Source: Chloroflexota bacterium
Lineage (GTDB): Bacteria; Chloroflexota; Dehalococcoidia; JACPPY01
Length of the DNA stretch: 32,993 nucleotides
NCBI GenBank assembly: GCA_016190755.1
Contig: JACPPY010000083.1
Span: 1 to 32,993, forward strand
Direction of reading: 5' to 3'
The notes under the pieces were generated by a model, which was not told the origin of the DNA, made no database searches, and saw nothing but the letters and a program-made list of their open reading frames with translations. Position 1 is the stretch's first letter; each line of letters starts with the position of its first letter. A program made the translations under genes and the position numbers. This document shows positions 1-9,213 of the stretch, piece by piece.

Positions 1-609
1 ACGGACTACATCGACCTGTATTATCTGCACTCCCCGGATGTGCAGACGCCTATCGAGGAGACCCTGCGCGCCATGGATGACCTTGTCCGTTCCGGGAAGG
101 TGCGTTACGTAGGCTGCTGCAACTTTGCAGCATGGCAGGTCAGCGAGGCCCTGTGCACCTCCGTGTTTCTCAAGCTGGCGTCCTTCGTCGCAGTACAAAA
201 CAAGTATAGCCTGCTCGACCGCGACATCGAAAACGAATTGGCCCCTTGCTGCCAGGCACATGGCATAGGGGTCATACCCTGGGGACCGCTGGCCTCCGGC
301 TTCTTGACCGGCAAATATCGCCGGGGTCAGGCGATGCCGGCAGGCGCACGTCTGGCAAAGCCAACATACTCCGCCTACGGCAACGTCATATCTGACAGGA
401 ACTTCGACAAGCTAGAAAGGCTGGAGGCCTTTGCCAAGGAGCGCGGCCACAGCGTCGGCGAGTTGGCTATAGCATGGTTGCTGTCCCACCCGTGGCTGGG
501 CTCGGTTATCGCGGGGGCTATGACTGCGGAGCAGCTATCGGCCAACGCGGCTGCGGCAGGCTGGAAATTGACGGCGGAGGACGTGTCGGAGCTTGACAAG
601 ATAGTCTGA
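1..609 (+). CDS. Aldo/keto reductase, 5' truncated by window edge
   Basis: The reading frame is open from base 1, so the gene begins outside the window; 202 codons remain. The product should be an NAD(P)H-dependent oxidoreductase of the aldo/keto reductase superfamily, reducing aldehydes or ketones in the cytoplasm. The first residues read [13 protein letters not shown], the family block carrying the catalytic-tetrad histidine. Next come [13 protein letters not shown] (strand 6 region), a [10 protein letters not shown] block, [17 protein letters not shown] and a C-terminal [12 protein letters not shown] block that normally binds the cofactor phosphate. The C-terminus looks complete. The family is very clear; the substrate is not. 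The histone-deacetylase-like gene follows after 55 bases. Confidence 0.93.
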   Translation, partial: TDYIDLYYLHSPDVQTPIEETLRAMDDLVRSGKVRYVGCCNFAAWQVSEALCTSVFLKLASFVAVQNKYSLLDRDIENELAPCCQAHGIGVIPWGPLASGFLTGKYRRGQAMPAGARLAKPTYSAYGNVISDRNFDKLERLEAFAKERGHSVGELAIAWLLSHPWLGSVIAGAMTAEQLSANAAAAGWKLTAEDVSELDKIV

Positions 610-641
610 ACTCCGGCCGTGCTGTTCCGACTTGCAGGATA

Positions 642-657
642 TTCTGTACTGACAGAA
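642..657. promoter_or_regulatory. Perfect 16-base palindrome before the HDAC-like gene
   Basis: TTCTGT-ACTG-ACAGAA has perfect 6-base arms and ends 7 bases before the ATG at 665. It covers the place where a ribosome binding site would sit, and no purine-rich Shine-Dalgarno is visible there. It could be a repressor operator or a small RNA hairpin at the translation start. No matching regulator is adjacent. Confidence 0.4.
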
Positions 658-664
658 CAACCCG

Positions 665-1570
665 ATGAAACGTACGGGCATCTTTTTTCACTATCAGATG
701 GGCGGCAGACTCAGCAGTTTCCCTGAGCTTCTCGGACCTTCTCTCAGCGCACCGAACGTTATGCTGTGCGATGCCTTCTATCCTCTCAAGCCCCGCTCCG
801 AGTACGAGCTCGACCCGGTAAACGAACAGCAGTTGCTCCGGGTCCACAGCAGACATCTGATAGAGGAGGTGAAGCGTTCCGGCTATTATCTGACGGCGGT
901 CCTCTCCGCAGGAGGGACGGTGCAGGCGGCGGAACGCATCTGGCGGGGCGATATCGACAACGCCTTCGTGTTCACCGGCGTCGGCGACCACCATTCTGGG
1001 CGGGACTTCTTCGGCGGCTGGTGCTATCTGAACGGCGCCGCGGCTGCCATTGCCGAGCTGCGCAGCAGCTACGGAGCTTGCCGGTTCGCCATAGTAGATA
1101 CGGACGCCCATCATGGGGATGGGACATGGGACATTTTCAAGGACGATGGGGATATGCTGTACGTCTGCTTCTGCGGCATGGCTTCACGGGAGGTGAACGG
1201 CAAGGTCAATGTCCATGTCCCGGACGGTGTGACCGATGCCGCCTATCTTAGACTGATGGAGGAGCAGTTTGTGCCGCGGGCACGCCTGTTCCGTCCCGAG
1301 GCTATCTTCTGGAACTGGGGTTACGACGGCACAACGGGGGAATACGGCGACATGGGGCTGAGCCCGGACGTACACAGGCGGCTGGCTTGCCTGTTCAAGT
1401 CGGTCGCAGATGAAGTCTGCCAGGGGAGGCTAGTTGTCGTGCTGTGTGGTGGTCACAGCCGTGAGGTTGCCGACTATGCCATACCGCAGGTCATCAACTG
1501 CCTGGCCGGGCTGGAACAGCCTTTGCACCAGGAGTCGACGCCTCCCGGGCCGGTTGGGCCTGCCGGATGA
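665..1570 (+). CDS. Histone deacetylase superfamily amidohydrolase
   Basis: 301 residues with the arginase/deacetylase fold typical of bacterial acetylpolyamine amidohydrolase and acetoin-utilisation (AcuC-like) proteins, which remove acetyl groups from amines using Zn2+. Visible landmarks are GDHHSGRDFFGGWCYLN (108-123, the active-site HH pair and following loop), VDTDAHHGDGT (144-154; probable zinc ligands D147 and H149) and NWGYDGTTGEYGDMGLS (218-233; third ligand D221). CGGHS near 261-265 replaces the usual GGY loop. All three zinc ligands are present, so an active enzyme is likely. It lies between an aldo/keto reductase and a HAD phosphatase on the same strand; no shared pathway is evident. 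Whether the substrate is a polyamine, a protein lysine or another amide cannot be told. Confidence 0.9.
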   Translation: MKRTGIFFHYQMGGRLSSFPELLGPSLSAPNVMLCDAFYPLKPRSEYELDPVNEQQLLRVHSRHLIEEVKRSGYYLTAVLSAGGTVQAAERIWRGDIDNAFVFTGVGDHHSGRDFFGGWCYLNGAAAAIAELRSSYGACRFAIVDTDAHHGDGTWDIFKDDGDMLYVCFCGMASREVNGKVNVHVPDGVTDAAYLRLMEEQFVPRARLFRPEAIFWNWGYDGTTGEYGDMGLSPDVHRRLACLFKSVADEVCQGRLVVVLCGGHSREVADYAIPQVINCLAGLEQPLHQESTPPGPVGPAG

Positions 1571-1592
1571 TAAGGCGGGACTGCCCCGGGCT

Positions 1593-1598
1593 TATAAT
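1593..1598 (+). promoter_or_regulatory. Consensus -10 box, possible leaderless start
   Basis: A perfect TATAAT lies only 6 bases before the GTG at 1605, and no Shine-Dalgarno precedes that codon. The predicted transcription start would fall at or next to the GTG, as expected for a leaderless mRNA. No convincing -35 box is seen at 16-18 bases upstream. Confidence 0.4.
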
Positions 1599-1604
1599 TA
1601 GACT

Positions 1605-2324
1605 GTGGGCCGTACGAAACGTATGAACGCACGGGCGCAGGCGGCGCTATTAGACGTGGATGGCGTTCTGGTGCGGAACTACACAATGCTCGCCTTCGGG
1701 CGCCTGCTGTTGCAGCGGGGTATTATCGACCGGCAAGGGTGGCTCAGCTTCTACTCCGACTTCAAATCTCTCTGGAGAAAACAGGTATCCTACGAACAGT
1801 TTGCCGAAAACGCCGTGCGCCACTTCAGCCAGGCGCTTGCCGGGCGCAGGCAGATGGATGTCCTGGAAGCGGGCAAGGCCTGTGCGGACCGCATGAAGCT
1901 GTACTGGTATGCGCGGCCCCTTGCGGACACGTTGCGGCAGAGGGGCGTAAAGACGATCGCCGTCTCCGGCGCACCGGACGAGTGCCTGCATTCCCTGGCC
2001 CGGGCACTGAGGTTGGATGAAGCCTACGGCAGTCTGGCCGCCGTAGACGCCTCGGGCATTTATACCGGGCAGGTGCAGCGAAATATGGCTCTCGGCGTAT
2101 CTAAGGGCGCGATAGTGCGTGAGCTAACTGCGAGGTTCGAGGTCGTCGCCGCCTTTGGCGACAGCGAGCAGGACATACCGATGCTTGAGACGGCCCGGTA
2201 TCCCGTAGCCGTAAATGCCAGAGCTGCGCTGTCACGGACTGCCATGGAAAGGGGCTGGACGCTGCTCTCCTTTCACAACAACCTCCCCGCCCGGGTGGCC
2301 GAACTGGTGGACAGTCACCGGTAA
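1605..2324 (+). CDS. HAD-superfamily phosphatase (subclass IB, SerB-like)
   Basis: 239 residues. Cytoplasmic phosphomonoester hydrolase of the haloacid dehalogenase superfamily. Motif I is LLDVDGVLV with nucleophile D17 and acid/base D19; motif II is S121 in AVSGAP; motif III is K167 in GVSKGAIV; motif IV is FGDSEQDIPML with D186 and D190. The helical cap between residues 25 and 110 and the SKG-type motif III fit the phosphoserine-phosphatase-like IB group, which also includes phosphatases of small phospho-alcohols. The GTG at 1605 is chosen because a TATAAT box sits just upstream; an ATG at 1623 (MNARAQ) would also keep motif I intact. It starts 34 bases after the HDAC-like gene. The substrate is unknown. 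Confidence 0.88.
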   Translation: MGRTKRMNARAQAALLDVDGVLVRNYTMLAFGRLLLQRGIIDRQGWLSFYSDFKSLWRKQVSYEQFAENAVRHFSQALAGRRQMDVLEAGKACADRMKLYWYARPLADTLRQRGVKTIAVSGAPDECLHSLARALRLDEAYGSLAAVDASGIYTGQVQRNMALGVSKGAIVRELTARFEVVAAFGDSEQDIPMLETARYPVAVNARAALSRTAMERGWTLLSFHNNLPARVAELVDSHR

Positions 2325-2368
2325 CGGCAGGTGTGCGCAAGATTTGTGGGAAATCCAAGTTTGTAATT

Positions 2369-2405
2369 TCTCTCCCCAGGTACCCACAGAGTGGGTGTGG
2401 AGAGA
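2369..2405. repeat. Nested inverted repeat
   Basis: Outer arms TCTCTCC (2369-2375) and GGAGAGA (2399-2405) enclose inner arms ACCCAC (2382-2387) and GTGGGT (2391-2396). It lies 45 bases after the HAD gene and could act as a weak terminator, but no T-run follows. It resembles short interspersed palindromes more than an intrinsic terminator. Confidence 0.55.
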
Positions 2406-2470
2406 TGAAAGTGGGGGGTGAGCTGGCATATATGGTGCTGAGTGCCTCAAGTAACAAACCCTCATCCTAG

Positions 2471-2513
2471 CCTTCTCCCCACCCCGACTTGTCGGGGTAC
2501 CCGAGGGAGAAGG
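2471..2513. repeat. Nested palindrome, REP-like
   Basis: CCTTCTCCC (2471-2479) pairs with GGGAGAAGG (2505-2513), and inside it CCCCGAC-TT-GTCGGGG (2482-2497) is perfect. The core CCCGA...TCGGG recurs near 31849-31863, which suggests a dispersed palindromic repeat family. Confidence 0.6.
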
Positions 2514-3017
2514 GAGTGATCGTGGCTCCGCCGCGCAAAGCTATTTCAGCTTTGCAACCATATCATCCAACAAAAGGACAACTTGGGACATCTCCAGAAT
2601 AGCTTTATGATGGGTAGTCCCCCGGGAGAACAGTAAACTGAAACAAGGCAGGCATTCGCTAGATTCTTCGGAAGGGGTAAAATGAGTATTCCGTACAGAT
2701 TTATGACCCCTGAACAATCAAGGTGCGGTTTGCGATTGGATAGCCGAATGGATAATAATATGAAAGGGATTGTCGAAGCTGAACAGGAATAATCCGGCCA
2801 ATAATACGGATAAGGCAGCGAGTGCCAGAGCAAAACAGGTATTGTTGCACAAAAGTGTTCCCGTGCAGCTTCCAGCAGACAAGTAGGAACTGACAAGGAA
2901 AGAGGCAAACGACCTGGTTATCGGTCCAACTACTCTTGCCTGGATAGGGATTGTGGAAAGCCTCCGCAAACTTGGAACTGGAGCCGGTCTACTGGAGAAG
3001 TAGCCGAGGAGCGTAAG

Positions 3018-5966
3018 ATGGCAACCAAGAAAGAGCAGGGCAAGAAGCCCCAACCGACGCTGGACACTGAACAGCAGCAAGCATCCAGGAAACAGGACCT
3101 CGGCACGAATTCCCTCCCCGTTGTCGGCGTCGGGGCCTCCGCCGGCGGTCTGGAAGCCTTTTCCAAGTTCCTCAATAACCTGCCCAAGGACAGTGGCATA
3201 GCTTTTGTCCTCGTCCAGCACCTTGACCCATCTCGTCCCAGCAGCCTGCCTGAACTCCTTGGCAAGCAATCCCAGATACCCATCAAAGAAGCTGAGGAAG
3301 GTGACCGGGTCCAACCGGATCAGGCTTATGTCATTCCTCCAGGTAAGGCCATGTCCATCCGCAACCGCACTCTCATCCTCCTGGAGCAGCCGGAGCATCC
3401 CGGGATCTCTCATAGCATTAATCTATTCTTTCGCTCCCTGGCAGAGGATGTGAAGGAAAGAGCGATCGGCATTATCCTTTCCGGCACTGGCAGCGATGGA
3501 ACGGACGGCGCCAAGGCAATCAAAGCCCAGGATGGCCTGGTGATAGTTCAAGACCCGGCAACAGCCGCATATGACGGCATGCCCCGGACGGCCATTGACG
3601 CCGGTCTGGCAGACTACGTCCTGGCCCCGGAAGCCATGCCTGCCAGGGTGGTCGATTACCTTCGTCAGTCATTTCACCAGCGAGACCAGGTCCGCCAGTC
3701 CCTGAAGAAGGATAATCCTAATCTGAAAAGCATCCTTTCCCTGGTCAAGGCCCGGACAGGGCGCGATTTTTCCGGCTACAAGATATCCTCTGTCAATCGC
3801 CGGATTGAGCACCGGATGGCGGTGAATCAGATCGAAAGAGCAGAGGATTACCTCCGGTTTCTTCGTGAGAATCCGGCTGAGATCGAGAACCTGATGAAGG
3901 ACTTCCTTATCCATGTGACCTCCTTCTTCCGAGACAGGGAGGCCTTCGAGGCACTGAAGCAGGAAATGAGCAAAACCCTCAGAGCCAAACCCGAAGCCAA
4001 CCTGTTGAGGGCCTGGGTACCCGGCTGTTCGAGCGGAGAGGAAGCCTACTCCATCGCCATGATCGTGCTTGAATGCGTGCAAGAAACGGGACAGCGCCGT
4101 GAGGTCCAGGTATTCGGCACTGACCTGGATGCCGGGGCGATTTCCGCCGCCCGTACCGGCACATATCCATCGGATATCACTCAGGATGTCGGCCCGGAAC
4201 GGCTTGAGAGGTTCTTCAGCAAGGTGGATTCACGTTATCAAATCGAGAAAGAGGTACGGGAAAGTGTCATATTTGCCGTGCATGACCTGATAACGGACCC
4301 ACCCTATTCCCGGATGGATATCGTATCCGTGCGCAATCTGCTGATCTATTTTGACGTCGAGCTGCAGAAGAAAGTCCTGCCCCTGCTGCATTACTCTCTC
4401 AACGAGGGTGGCCTCCTTTTTCTGGGCACCTCGGAGACCGTTGGGGAGCTTGGCGACTTCTTCACGACCGTCGACTCCAAATGGCGAATCTACCGGGCCC
4501 GGGGCAAGAAGAAAGCCCTTCCTGTCAGCATTCACGGTCAGCCGGTAACACACGAGACTGGCGCAGTGAAACTGTCGGAAACCCGTGCCTGGGCCGGAGT
4601 GGCACCTGAGCCATTACTTCTCCTGGAGGCCCTGCCGCCTTCTGTCCTGGTTGACCAAAGCTGCCAGGTGCTCTATACCCATGGGGATACCAGCAAGTAT
4701 CTGCGAATGCCGGAAGGCAAGCTCAGCGCCGGCCTCCTGGACTTGGCCAAACCGGAACTGGGAAGCACACTGGCCACCTTGCTTCACGAAGCCTCTCAGC
4801 AGCAAAAGGAGGTGGCCAACGAGAATCTCCAGGTTAAATATAACGGCGGTGTCCAGCCGGTCAAGATCACCGTGCGGCCCTTAAGCACCATCGAAGGGCA
4901 AATGGTTGTCATTTTCGAGGACTTGCCGAAAGCGAAGCGCCGGAAAGTCAAGGGCGAGCCGGCGACCGAGGCCCAACGCCAGGAGTTGGAGCAGGAACTG
5001 CGGCGTACCCGGGACACCCTGCGGGGTACCATCGAGGAACTCAGGACAGCCAATGAAGAGCTCCGTTCAGCCAATGAGGAATACATGTCCACCAACGAGG
5101 AACTCAAGAGCGCCAACGAAGAGCTGGAGACCTCGCGGGAGGAGCTCCAGTCGATTAACGAAGAACTGACCACCCTGAATACTGAGTCACAGAAAAAGAA
5201 CGAGGAGCTGACTACCCTCAACAACGACATGCAGAACCTGCTGAATGCTACCAGGATAGCGACTGTCTTCCTCGATGAAGGGCTGCGGATACGGCGCTTT
5301 ACCCCGGCTGCTGCCCGGCTATTCAAGTTTATCGACTCCGACATGGGCCGGCCGGTAGAGGATATCTCCTCTCCGCTCAAAGACAACATACTGGTCAAGG
5401 CAGCCCGCCAGGTGCTGGATAATCTTGTCCCGGTGGAACGGGAAGTGCAGACCACCGACGGCCGATGGTACGGTCTGCGGATTTTACCTTACCGCACCCT
5501 GGACAACAGCATCGCCGGGGTGGTAGTGTCTTTCGTGGATATCAACCGGATCAAAGCAGCGCTGCAATATGCCGAGGATATCATTGGCAATATCCGCGAG
5601 CCTCTGCTGGTGCTAGATGACAAACTGAGGGTGATCTCCGCCAGCCGGGCTTTCTACCGGGTCTTTCAGGTGAAGCCGGAGGATACCGAAGGACAGCTTG
5701 TTTATGAGTTGGGCAACCACCAATGGGATATCCCGCAGCTAAGAACAGTATTAAGAGAGGTCCTGAAAAAAGACACTGTCTTTGAAGGCTACCGGGTAGA
5801 GCATGATTTCCCCGGCATCGGTAAGCAGGCGATGTTGCTCAACGCCCGGCGTATATATGACGGGAAAGCCTCGCGGAGCATTCTGTTGGCAATAGAAGAT
5901 GTCACCGGCCGCACGGGACTGGAGACTTTCTCCCAGAAAAAGGAGACCCGTAACGACGGAGGCTAA
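3018..5966 (+). CDS. CheB-CheR fusion with coiled coil and PAS domains
   Basis: 982 residues. The N-terminus is a CheB-type methylesterase without a receiver domain: GASAGG with S41, QHLDP with H68 and [11 protein letters not shown] with D160 form the catalytic triad. A CheR-type SAM methyltransferase follows (about 225-490) with HVTSFFRD, the SAM loop [15 protein letters not shown] (333-347), FGTDLD and RNLLIYFD. A heptad-rich linker of repeated EELxxxNEEL units spans about 650-735, then come two PAS domains (about 745-850 and 870-960). There is no kinase domain; that function is supplied by the next gene, which overlaps by one base. Such fusions usually act in signalling outside classical chemotaxis, and no che, mcp or flagellar genes are in the window. 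The start follows GAGGAG. Confidence 0.95.
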   Translation: MATKKEQGKKPQPTLDTEQQQASRKQDLGTNSLPVVGVGASAGGLEAFSKFLNNLPKDSGIAFVLVQHLDPSRPSSLPELLGKQSQIPIKEAEEGDRVQPDQAYVIPPGKAMSIRNRTLILLEQPEHPGISHSINLFFRSLAEDVKERAIGIILSGTGSDGTDGAKAIKAQDGLVIVQDPATAAYDGMPRTAIDAGLADYVLAPEAMPARVVDYLRQSFHQRDQVRQSLKKDNPNLKSILSLVKARTGRDFSGYKISSVNRRIEHRMAVNQIERAEDYLRFLRENPAEIENLMKDFLIHVTSFFRDREAFEALKQEMSKTLRAKPEANLLRAWVPGCSSGEEAYSIAMIVLECVQETGQRREVQVFGTDLDAGAISAARTGTYPSDITQDVGPERLERFFSKVDSRYQIEKEVRESVIFAVHDLITDPPYSRMDIVSVRNLLIYFDVELQKKVLPLLHYSLNEGGLLFLGTSETVGELGDFFTTVDSKWRIYRARGKKKALPVSIHGQPVTHETGAVKLSETRAWAGVAPEPLLLLEALPPSVLVDQSCQVLYTHGDTSKYLRMPEGKLSAGLLDLAKPELGSTLATLLHEASQQQKEVANENLQVKYNGGVQPVKITVRPLSTIEGQMVVIFEDLPKAKRRKVKGEPATEAQRQELEQELRRTRDTLRGTIEELRTANEELRSANEEYMSTNEELKSANEELETSREELQSINEELTTLNTESQKKNEELTTLNNDMQNLLNATRIATVFLDEGLRIRRFTPAAARLFKFIDSDMGRPVEDISSPLKDNILVKAARQVLDNLVPVEREVQTTDGRWYGLRILPYRTLDNSIAGVVVSFVDINRIKAALQYAEDIIGNIREPLLVLDDKLRVISASRAFYRVFQVKPEDTEGQLVYELGNHQWDIPQLRTVLREVLKKDTVFEGYRVEHDFPGIGKQAMLLNARRIYDGKASRSILLAIEDVTGRTGLETFSQKKETRNDGG

Positions 5967-7189
5967 TGCAGGAGAGGCCAAGGATGGGTAAACAGACATC
6001 TGAGGACTTACGCCGAAAGGCGGAAGCTCAACTGGCCGAGAGGGAAGGCCTGATAAAGAGCCTGGAGAGGGCTGACCTGGAAAGCCTGGCGCACGAACTC
6101 GCGGTGCACCAGGTAGAACTGGAAATTCAGAATGAAGAACTGCGTAGAACCCGCGAGGAGGCCGAAGAAGCCCGAGACCGCTACCTTGACCTGTTTGATT
6201 TTGCGCCGGTAGGCTATTTCACCCTGGATGAGCATAACCGGATAGTCGAGGCCAATCTCACGGGTTGCCAGCTGTTGAAAACAGGCAGAAGCAGCCTGCT
6301 GAAGCAAAGTTTCACCAAATTCGTTAACCCTGAGGAGAGTGACAGGTTCTACCTGTATCGTAAGAAGGTGTTGGAGGATGGCACGAGGCAGACCGCTGAG
6401 CTGCGAATGCAGAAAGTGGACGGTGCTCCGTTTCATGCCCAGGTTCTGGCCTCGAGAGTGAAAGAAGAAAGGCTGCGCCTGGCTGTAATAGATGTCACCG
6501 AGCGCAAGAAGACAGACGAGATTAAGGATGAGTTCCTCAGCCTTGTCTCTCACGAGATGAGGACGCCGCTCACTGTTATGCTGGGAGGATTGCAAACGTT
6601 GGTGGCTCAAGGCACGCAGCTAACAGAGGAAGAGCGTGCCAGGCTTCTGGAAGATGCTTACCTGGAGACGGCATCGCTGGCTGACATGGTGAACAACCTA
6701 TTGGAGCTGTCGCGGTATCGGGCAGGACGATTGAAGCTGACTGAAGAGATGGTGGACGTACCAAGATTGCTGTATCACCTGGTGGGCAGGGCAGAAGAAC
6801 AGCACCCCGGCTACAAGTTTGAGGTGGAGTGTGATGGCATGCGGCGGGTGAGCGCCGCCCGGATCAGGCTGGAGACAGTAGTGTACAACCTGCTGGACAA
6901 TGCTGCCAAGTACTCTGCGGAGGGCAGCACCGTGAGAGTGCTCTGCGACGCGAGAGATATTGAGATGATAGTGAGTGTCAGGGATGAGGGCAAGGGCATA
7001 GCAGTGGAGGATCAGGACAAGCTGTTCACACAGTTCGAGAGGCTGGGACAGGACTCACCCGTTGGACCACGCGGCACAGGTCTGGGACTGGTGGTGTGCA
7101 AGAGGCTGGTGGAAGCCCACGGCGGCAGAATATGGGTGAAGTCCGAGCCGAGCAAGGGTTCCATTTTCAGCTTCACGATACCGCTCTAG
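5966..7189 (+). CDS. PAS-domain sensor histidine kinase
   Basis: 407 residues, apparently soluble. A short helical lead with [20 protein letters not shown] (45-64) is the segment typical of kinases linked to CheB-CheR-PAS fusions. A PAS domain follows (about 70-180, [19 protein letters not shown]), then HisKA with phospho-acceptor H196 in [11 protein letters not shown], and a HATPase_c domain with [17 protein letters not shown], a short GTGLGL box and a C-terminal [10 protein letters not shown] strand. The ATG overlaps the upstream stop (TAATG), so translation is probably coupled; an ATG at 5984 is an alternative. No response regulator follows, so the phosphoryl acceptor must be encoded elsewhere. 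It ends 325 bases before the next gene. Confidence 0.94.
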   Translation: MQERPRMGKQTSEDLRRKAEAQLAEREGLIKSLERADLESLAHELAVHQVELEIQNEELRRTREEAEEARDRYLDLFDFAPVGYFTLDEHNRIVEANLTGCQLLKTGRSSLLKQSFTKFVNPEESDRFYLYRKKVLEDGTRQTAELRMQKVDGAPFHAQVLASRVKEERLRLAVIDVTERKKTDEIKDEFLSLVSHEMRTPLTVMLGGLQTLVAQGTQLTEEERARLLEDAYLETASLADMVNNLLELSRYRAGRLKLTEEMVDVPRLLYHLVGRAEEQHPGYKFEVECDGMRRVSAARIRLETVVYNLLDNAAKYSAEGSTVRVLCDARDIEMIVSVRDEGKGIAVEDQDKLFTQFERLGQDSPVGPRGTGLGLVVCKRLVEAHGGRIWVKSEPSKGSIFSFTIPL

Positions 7190-7514
7190 CAGGCGGGATT
7201 GCCGCATCCGCCCGAGGTGCAATCCCCTCTCAAGGCAGGCCGCAGCCGGGAGAGTTACTCTTCCCTACTCGTCCCGTTTGTTTATAGTAACAAAGTGGTG
7301 AATCGGTACATACGAAGAAGCTGCCGCGACTAATCAACTCAGACTGAATCTCCATGCGTGAGATCAATTTCCAGACAGAATGTTAGCAGGAGCCGGGGAT
7401 AGTGATCGATGTCGACCATTCCACCCACCGAGTTGACCGGAGGCATCCTGTTACGTATACTATGGTCTGGTAGGCGGGCAAGCAGGCTCGCAAACAACCC
7501 TTCAGGTAAGAAAA
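7190..7514. other. Intergenic region of 325 bases with a promoter
   Basis: No gene recognised. Its only clear content is the sigma-70-like promoter at 7433-7461 near the right edge. No terminator with a T-run was seen after the kinase gene. Confidence 0.6.
7433..7461 (+). promoter_or_regulatory. Sigma-70-type promoter for small ORF and efflux gene
   Basis: TTGACC (7433-7438), a 17-base spacer and TATACT (7456-7461) make a near-consensus promoter. Transcription would start near 7468, giving a leader of roughly 45 bases before the 40-codon ORF at 7515 and about 270 bases before the MFS start at 7742. Confidence 0.7.
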
Positions 7515-7637
7515 ATGGGAAGAAAAGCTGAAAAAGCGCGCCAGCGCCAGGGATACCATGCGGCCTTCGCCAAGGTAAAGCATGGCCACGGCGGGCGCAG
7601 CGTGAGGAAGAAGGACGAGGCGGCCCTGGGCCGTTAG
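7515..7637 (+). CDS. Small very basic protein of 40 residues
   Basis: A 40-codon ORF starting MGRKAEKARQRQGYH and ending KKDEAALGR. It has 12 Lys/Arg and 4 His, with no hydrophobic segment. AGGTAAG upstream is a weak but properly placed ribosome binding site, and a near-consensus promoter lies about 50 bases ahead. It could be a small nucleic-acid- or ribosome-associated protein, or a regulatory upstream ORF for the efflux gene that starts 104 bases after its stop. I do not recognise the family. The evidence is position, composition and promoter only. Confidence 0.5.
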   Translation: MGRKAEKARQRQGYHAAFAKVKHGHGGRSVRKKDEAALGR

Positions 7638-7660
7638 TCCAGACCCATATTGTACTCTGT

Positions 7661-7697
7661 CGAATAGCGCGGGGAGCATCGCTTCTTGCGCTATTCG
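7661..7697 (+). promoter_or_regulatory. Perfect 10-bp stem-loop in the MFS leader
   Basis: CGAATAGCGC (7661-7670) and GCGCTATTCG (7688-7697) are exact reverse complements around a 17-base loop whose GAGC...GCTT can extend the stem. No T-run follows, so it is not a simple terminator. It lies between the 40-codon ORF and the MFS start and could be a regulatory leader hairpin or an operator. Confidence 0.55.
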
Positions 7698-7741
7698 TGT
7701 TTCGAAAAGGACTTCTGCCCGTATCCCATCACTGCTACCGT

Positions 7742-9166
7742 ATGACTCAACAGGTTGTTCGCAGCGCTGAGCCTGGTGCGGCCGTTGGTACCGCTCCGAC
7801 AAACAAAACAACGGCGCTTTTTGTCGTTGCCTTGGGATCTATACTTACTCCTCTGTCGGGCACCGCCGTCAACATGGCGTTGCCCAAGCTCGGCGCTGAT
7901 TTGAAGCTGGACGCCGTACTGCTTTCCTGGGTAGCGACAATATATCTGGTGACAATCGCCGTTTTTCTCATACCTCTGGGTAGGGTGGCGGACATATACG
8001 GCCGGAAGAAGGCCTTTACAGCCGGAATAGTTATTTGCTCCTTGTCTTCGCTGCTCGCCGGGCTGTCGACATCCGGCGGCATGCTCATCCTGTTTCGCGC
8101 CATGCAGGGTTTGGGAGGCGGATTGTTCATAGGCTCCGGTTTCGCCATATTGACCTCTGTGTTCCCCGTAAACGAGCGCGGCAAGGCCCTGGGCATAGTC
8201 ACCGCCGCTACGTACATAGGCCTCACGATGGGCCCGCCGGTAGCAGGTCTGCTGACAGAGAGGTTCGGCTGGCGCAGCGTCTTTCTGATGAATGTTCCGA
8301 TCGCCCTGACCGCCGTTGTCATGGTGCTGTGGAAGCTCAAGGGCGAATGGGCCGATGCCAGAGGAGAGAAGCTGGACCTTGGCGGCTCCGCGGCTTATGG
8401 CTTGGGAGTGTTGATCCTGATGTATGGCATGTCCTTGTTGCCCAAGGCCGGTGGTGCCTGGTTCATTGCAGCCGGCATCCTGTCGCTGGTAGGATTCATG
8501 TGGTGGGAGACAAAGGCCAAGAGCGTTGTTCTAGATGTGCGGCTGTTCCGCGGCAATAAGCTGCTCCTCTTCTCGAATTTGGCGGCGCTCATCAACTATA
8601 GCGCCAGCTTTGTTGTCATCTTTTTACTGGGACTGTATTTGCAGTACATCAAAGGGCTTAACCCTGAAGAGGCCGGGCTGGTCATGATAGTGCAACCAGC
8701 CTGTATGATGGCGATATCGCCGCTGGCGGGACCGCTATCCGATAGGATAGAGCCGCGCGTGGTTGCAACAGCAGGGATGGGGCTAGCTACGATCGGTATT
8801 GTGATGCTCATCTTCGTGGGCCCAGAGACGGGCATGACTACTATATTTGCACTACAGGCCATACTGGGAATTGGCTTTGGCCTTTTCTCCTCGCCTAACA
8901 CCAACGCGGTGATGAGCTCAGTGGAGAAGAAAGCCTATGGGGTGGCCTCGAGCATTCTGTCTACCATGAGGGTTGTCGGGCAAATGACCAGCATGGGCAT
9001 TGCGGCAGTGCTCTTTTCCGTCTACATGGGCAGAGTTGAGATAACACCGGAGGTATATCCCCAGTTTCTTGCCGCTTTCAAGATGACCTTCATCGTCTCC
9101 TCTAGCCTTTGTGTCGTTGGAATATTCACGTCACTAGCCAGGGGAAACCGTCCCGACCACATTTAG
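7742..9166 (+). CDS. DHA2-family MFS multidrug efflux transporter
   Basis: 474 residues, highly hydrophobic, with about 14 membrane segments as in the EmrB/QacA (DHA2) group of proton-driven drug exporters. MFS motif A is seen as GRVADIYGRKK (80-90), and the antiporter motif C as GLTMGPPVAGLL (160-171), followed by TERFGWRSVFLMNVPIAL, typical of DHA2. The frame is open to a GTG at 7697, but that codon lies in the hairpin; the ATG at 7742 begins just before a short soluble N-terminus and is preferred, although its ribosome binding site is weak. No membrane-fusion partner (EmrA) is adjacent, as expected for a cell with one membrane. The drug or metabolite exported is unknown. Confidence 0.92.
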   Translation: MTQQVVRSAEPGAAVGTAPTNKTTALFVVALGSILTPLSGTAVNMALPKLGADLKLDAVLLSWVATIYLVTIAVFLIPLGRVADIYGRKKAFTAGIVICSLSSLLAGLSTSGGMLILFRAMQGLGGGLFIGSGFAILTSVFPVNERGKALGIVTAATYIGLTMGPPVAGLLTERFGWRSVFLMNVPIALTAVVMVLWKLKGEWADARGEKLDLGGSAAYGLGVLILMYGMSLLPKAGGAWFIAAGILSLVGFMWWETKAKSVVLDVRLFRGNKLLLFSNLAALINYSASFVVIFLLGLYLQYIKGLNPEEAGLVMIVQPACMMAISPLAGPLSDRIEPRVVATAGMGLATIGIVMLIFVGPETGMTTIFALQAILGIGFGLFSSPNTNAVMSSVEKKAYGVASSILSTMRVVGQMTSMGIAAVLFSVYMGRVEITPEVYPQFLAAFKMTFIVSSSLCVVGIFTSLARGNRPDHI

Positions 9167-9213
9167 CCCTGAATTATTTAAAGTCTTTGGTTTTCTTACC
9201 GCCTTTGCCGGTG

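Larger units (their letters stand above)
2325..3017. other. Intergenic region of 693 bases with palindromic repeats
   Basis: No convincing gene. It holds two nested palindromes near 2369-2405 and 2471-2513 (listed separately). A 36-codon ORF at 2682-2792 (MSIPYRFMTPEQ...) has a purine-rich GGAAGGGG just upstream, but no recognisable family and no extra support. Long minus-strand frames here run into the antisense of the CheB-CheR gene and look like shadows. GAGGAG at 3006-3011 is the ribosome binding site of the next gene. Confidence 0.6.

Noticed and set aside
518-1114. 198-codon minus-strand frame across the AKR/HDAC-like junction
   Set aside because: It is antisense to two clear protein families and shows no domain of its own.
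2718-3413. 231-codon minus-strand frame between the HAD and CheB-CheR genes
   Set aside because: More than half lies antisense to the CheB domain; it has no ribosome binding site or family signature and a Leu-rich composition typical of shadow frames.
4796-5455. 219-codon Ser-rich minus-strand frame
   Set aside because: The Ser runs are simply the complement of the Glu-rich coiled-coil repeats of the CheB-CheR fusion.
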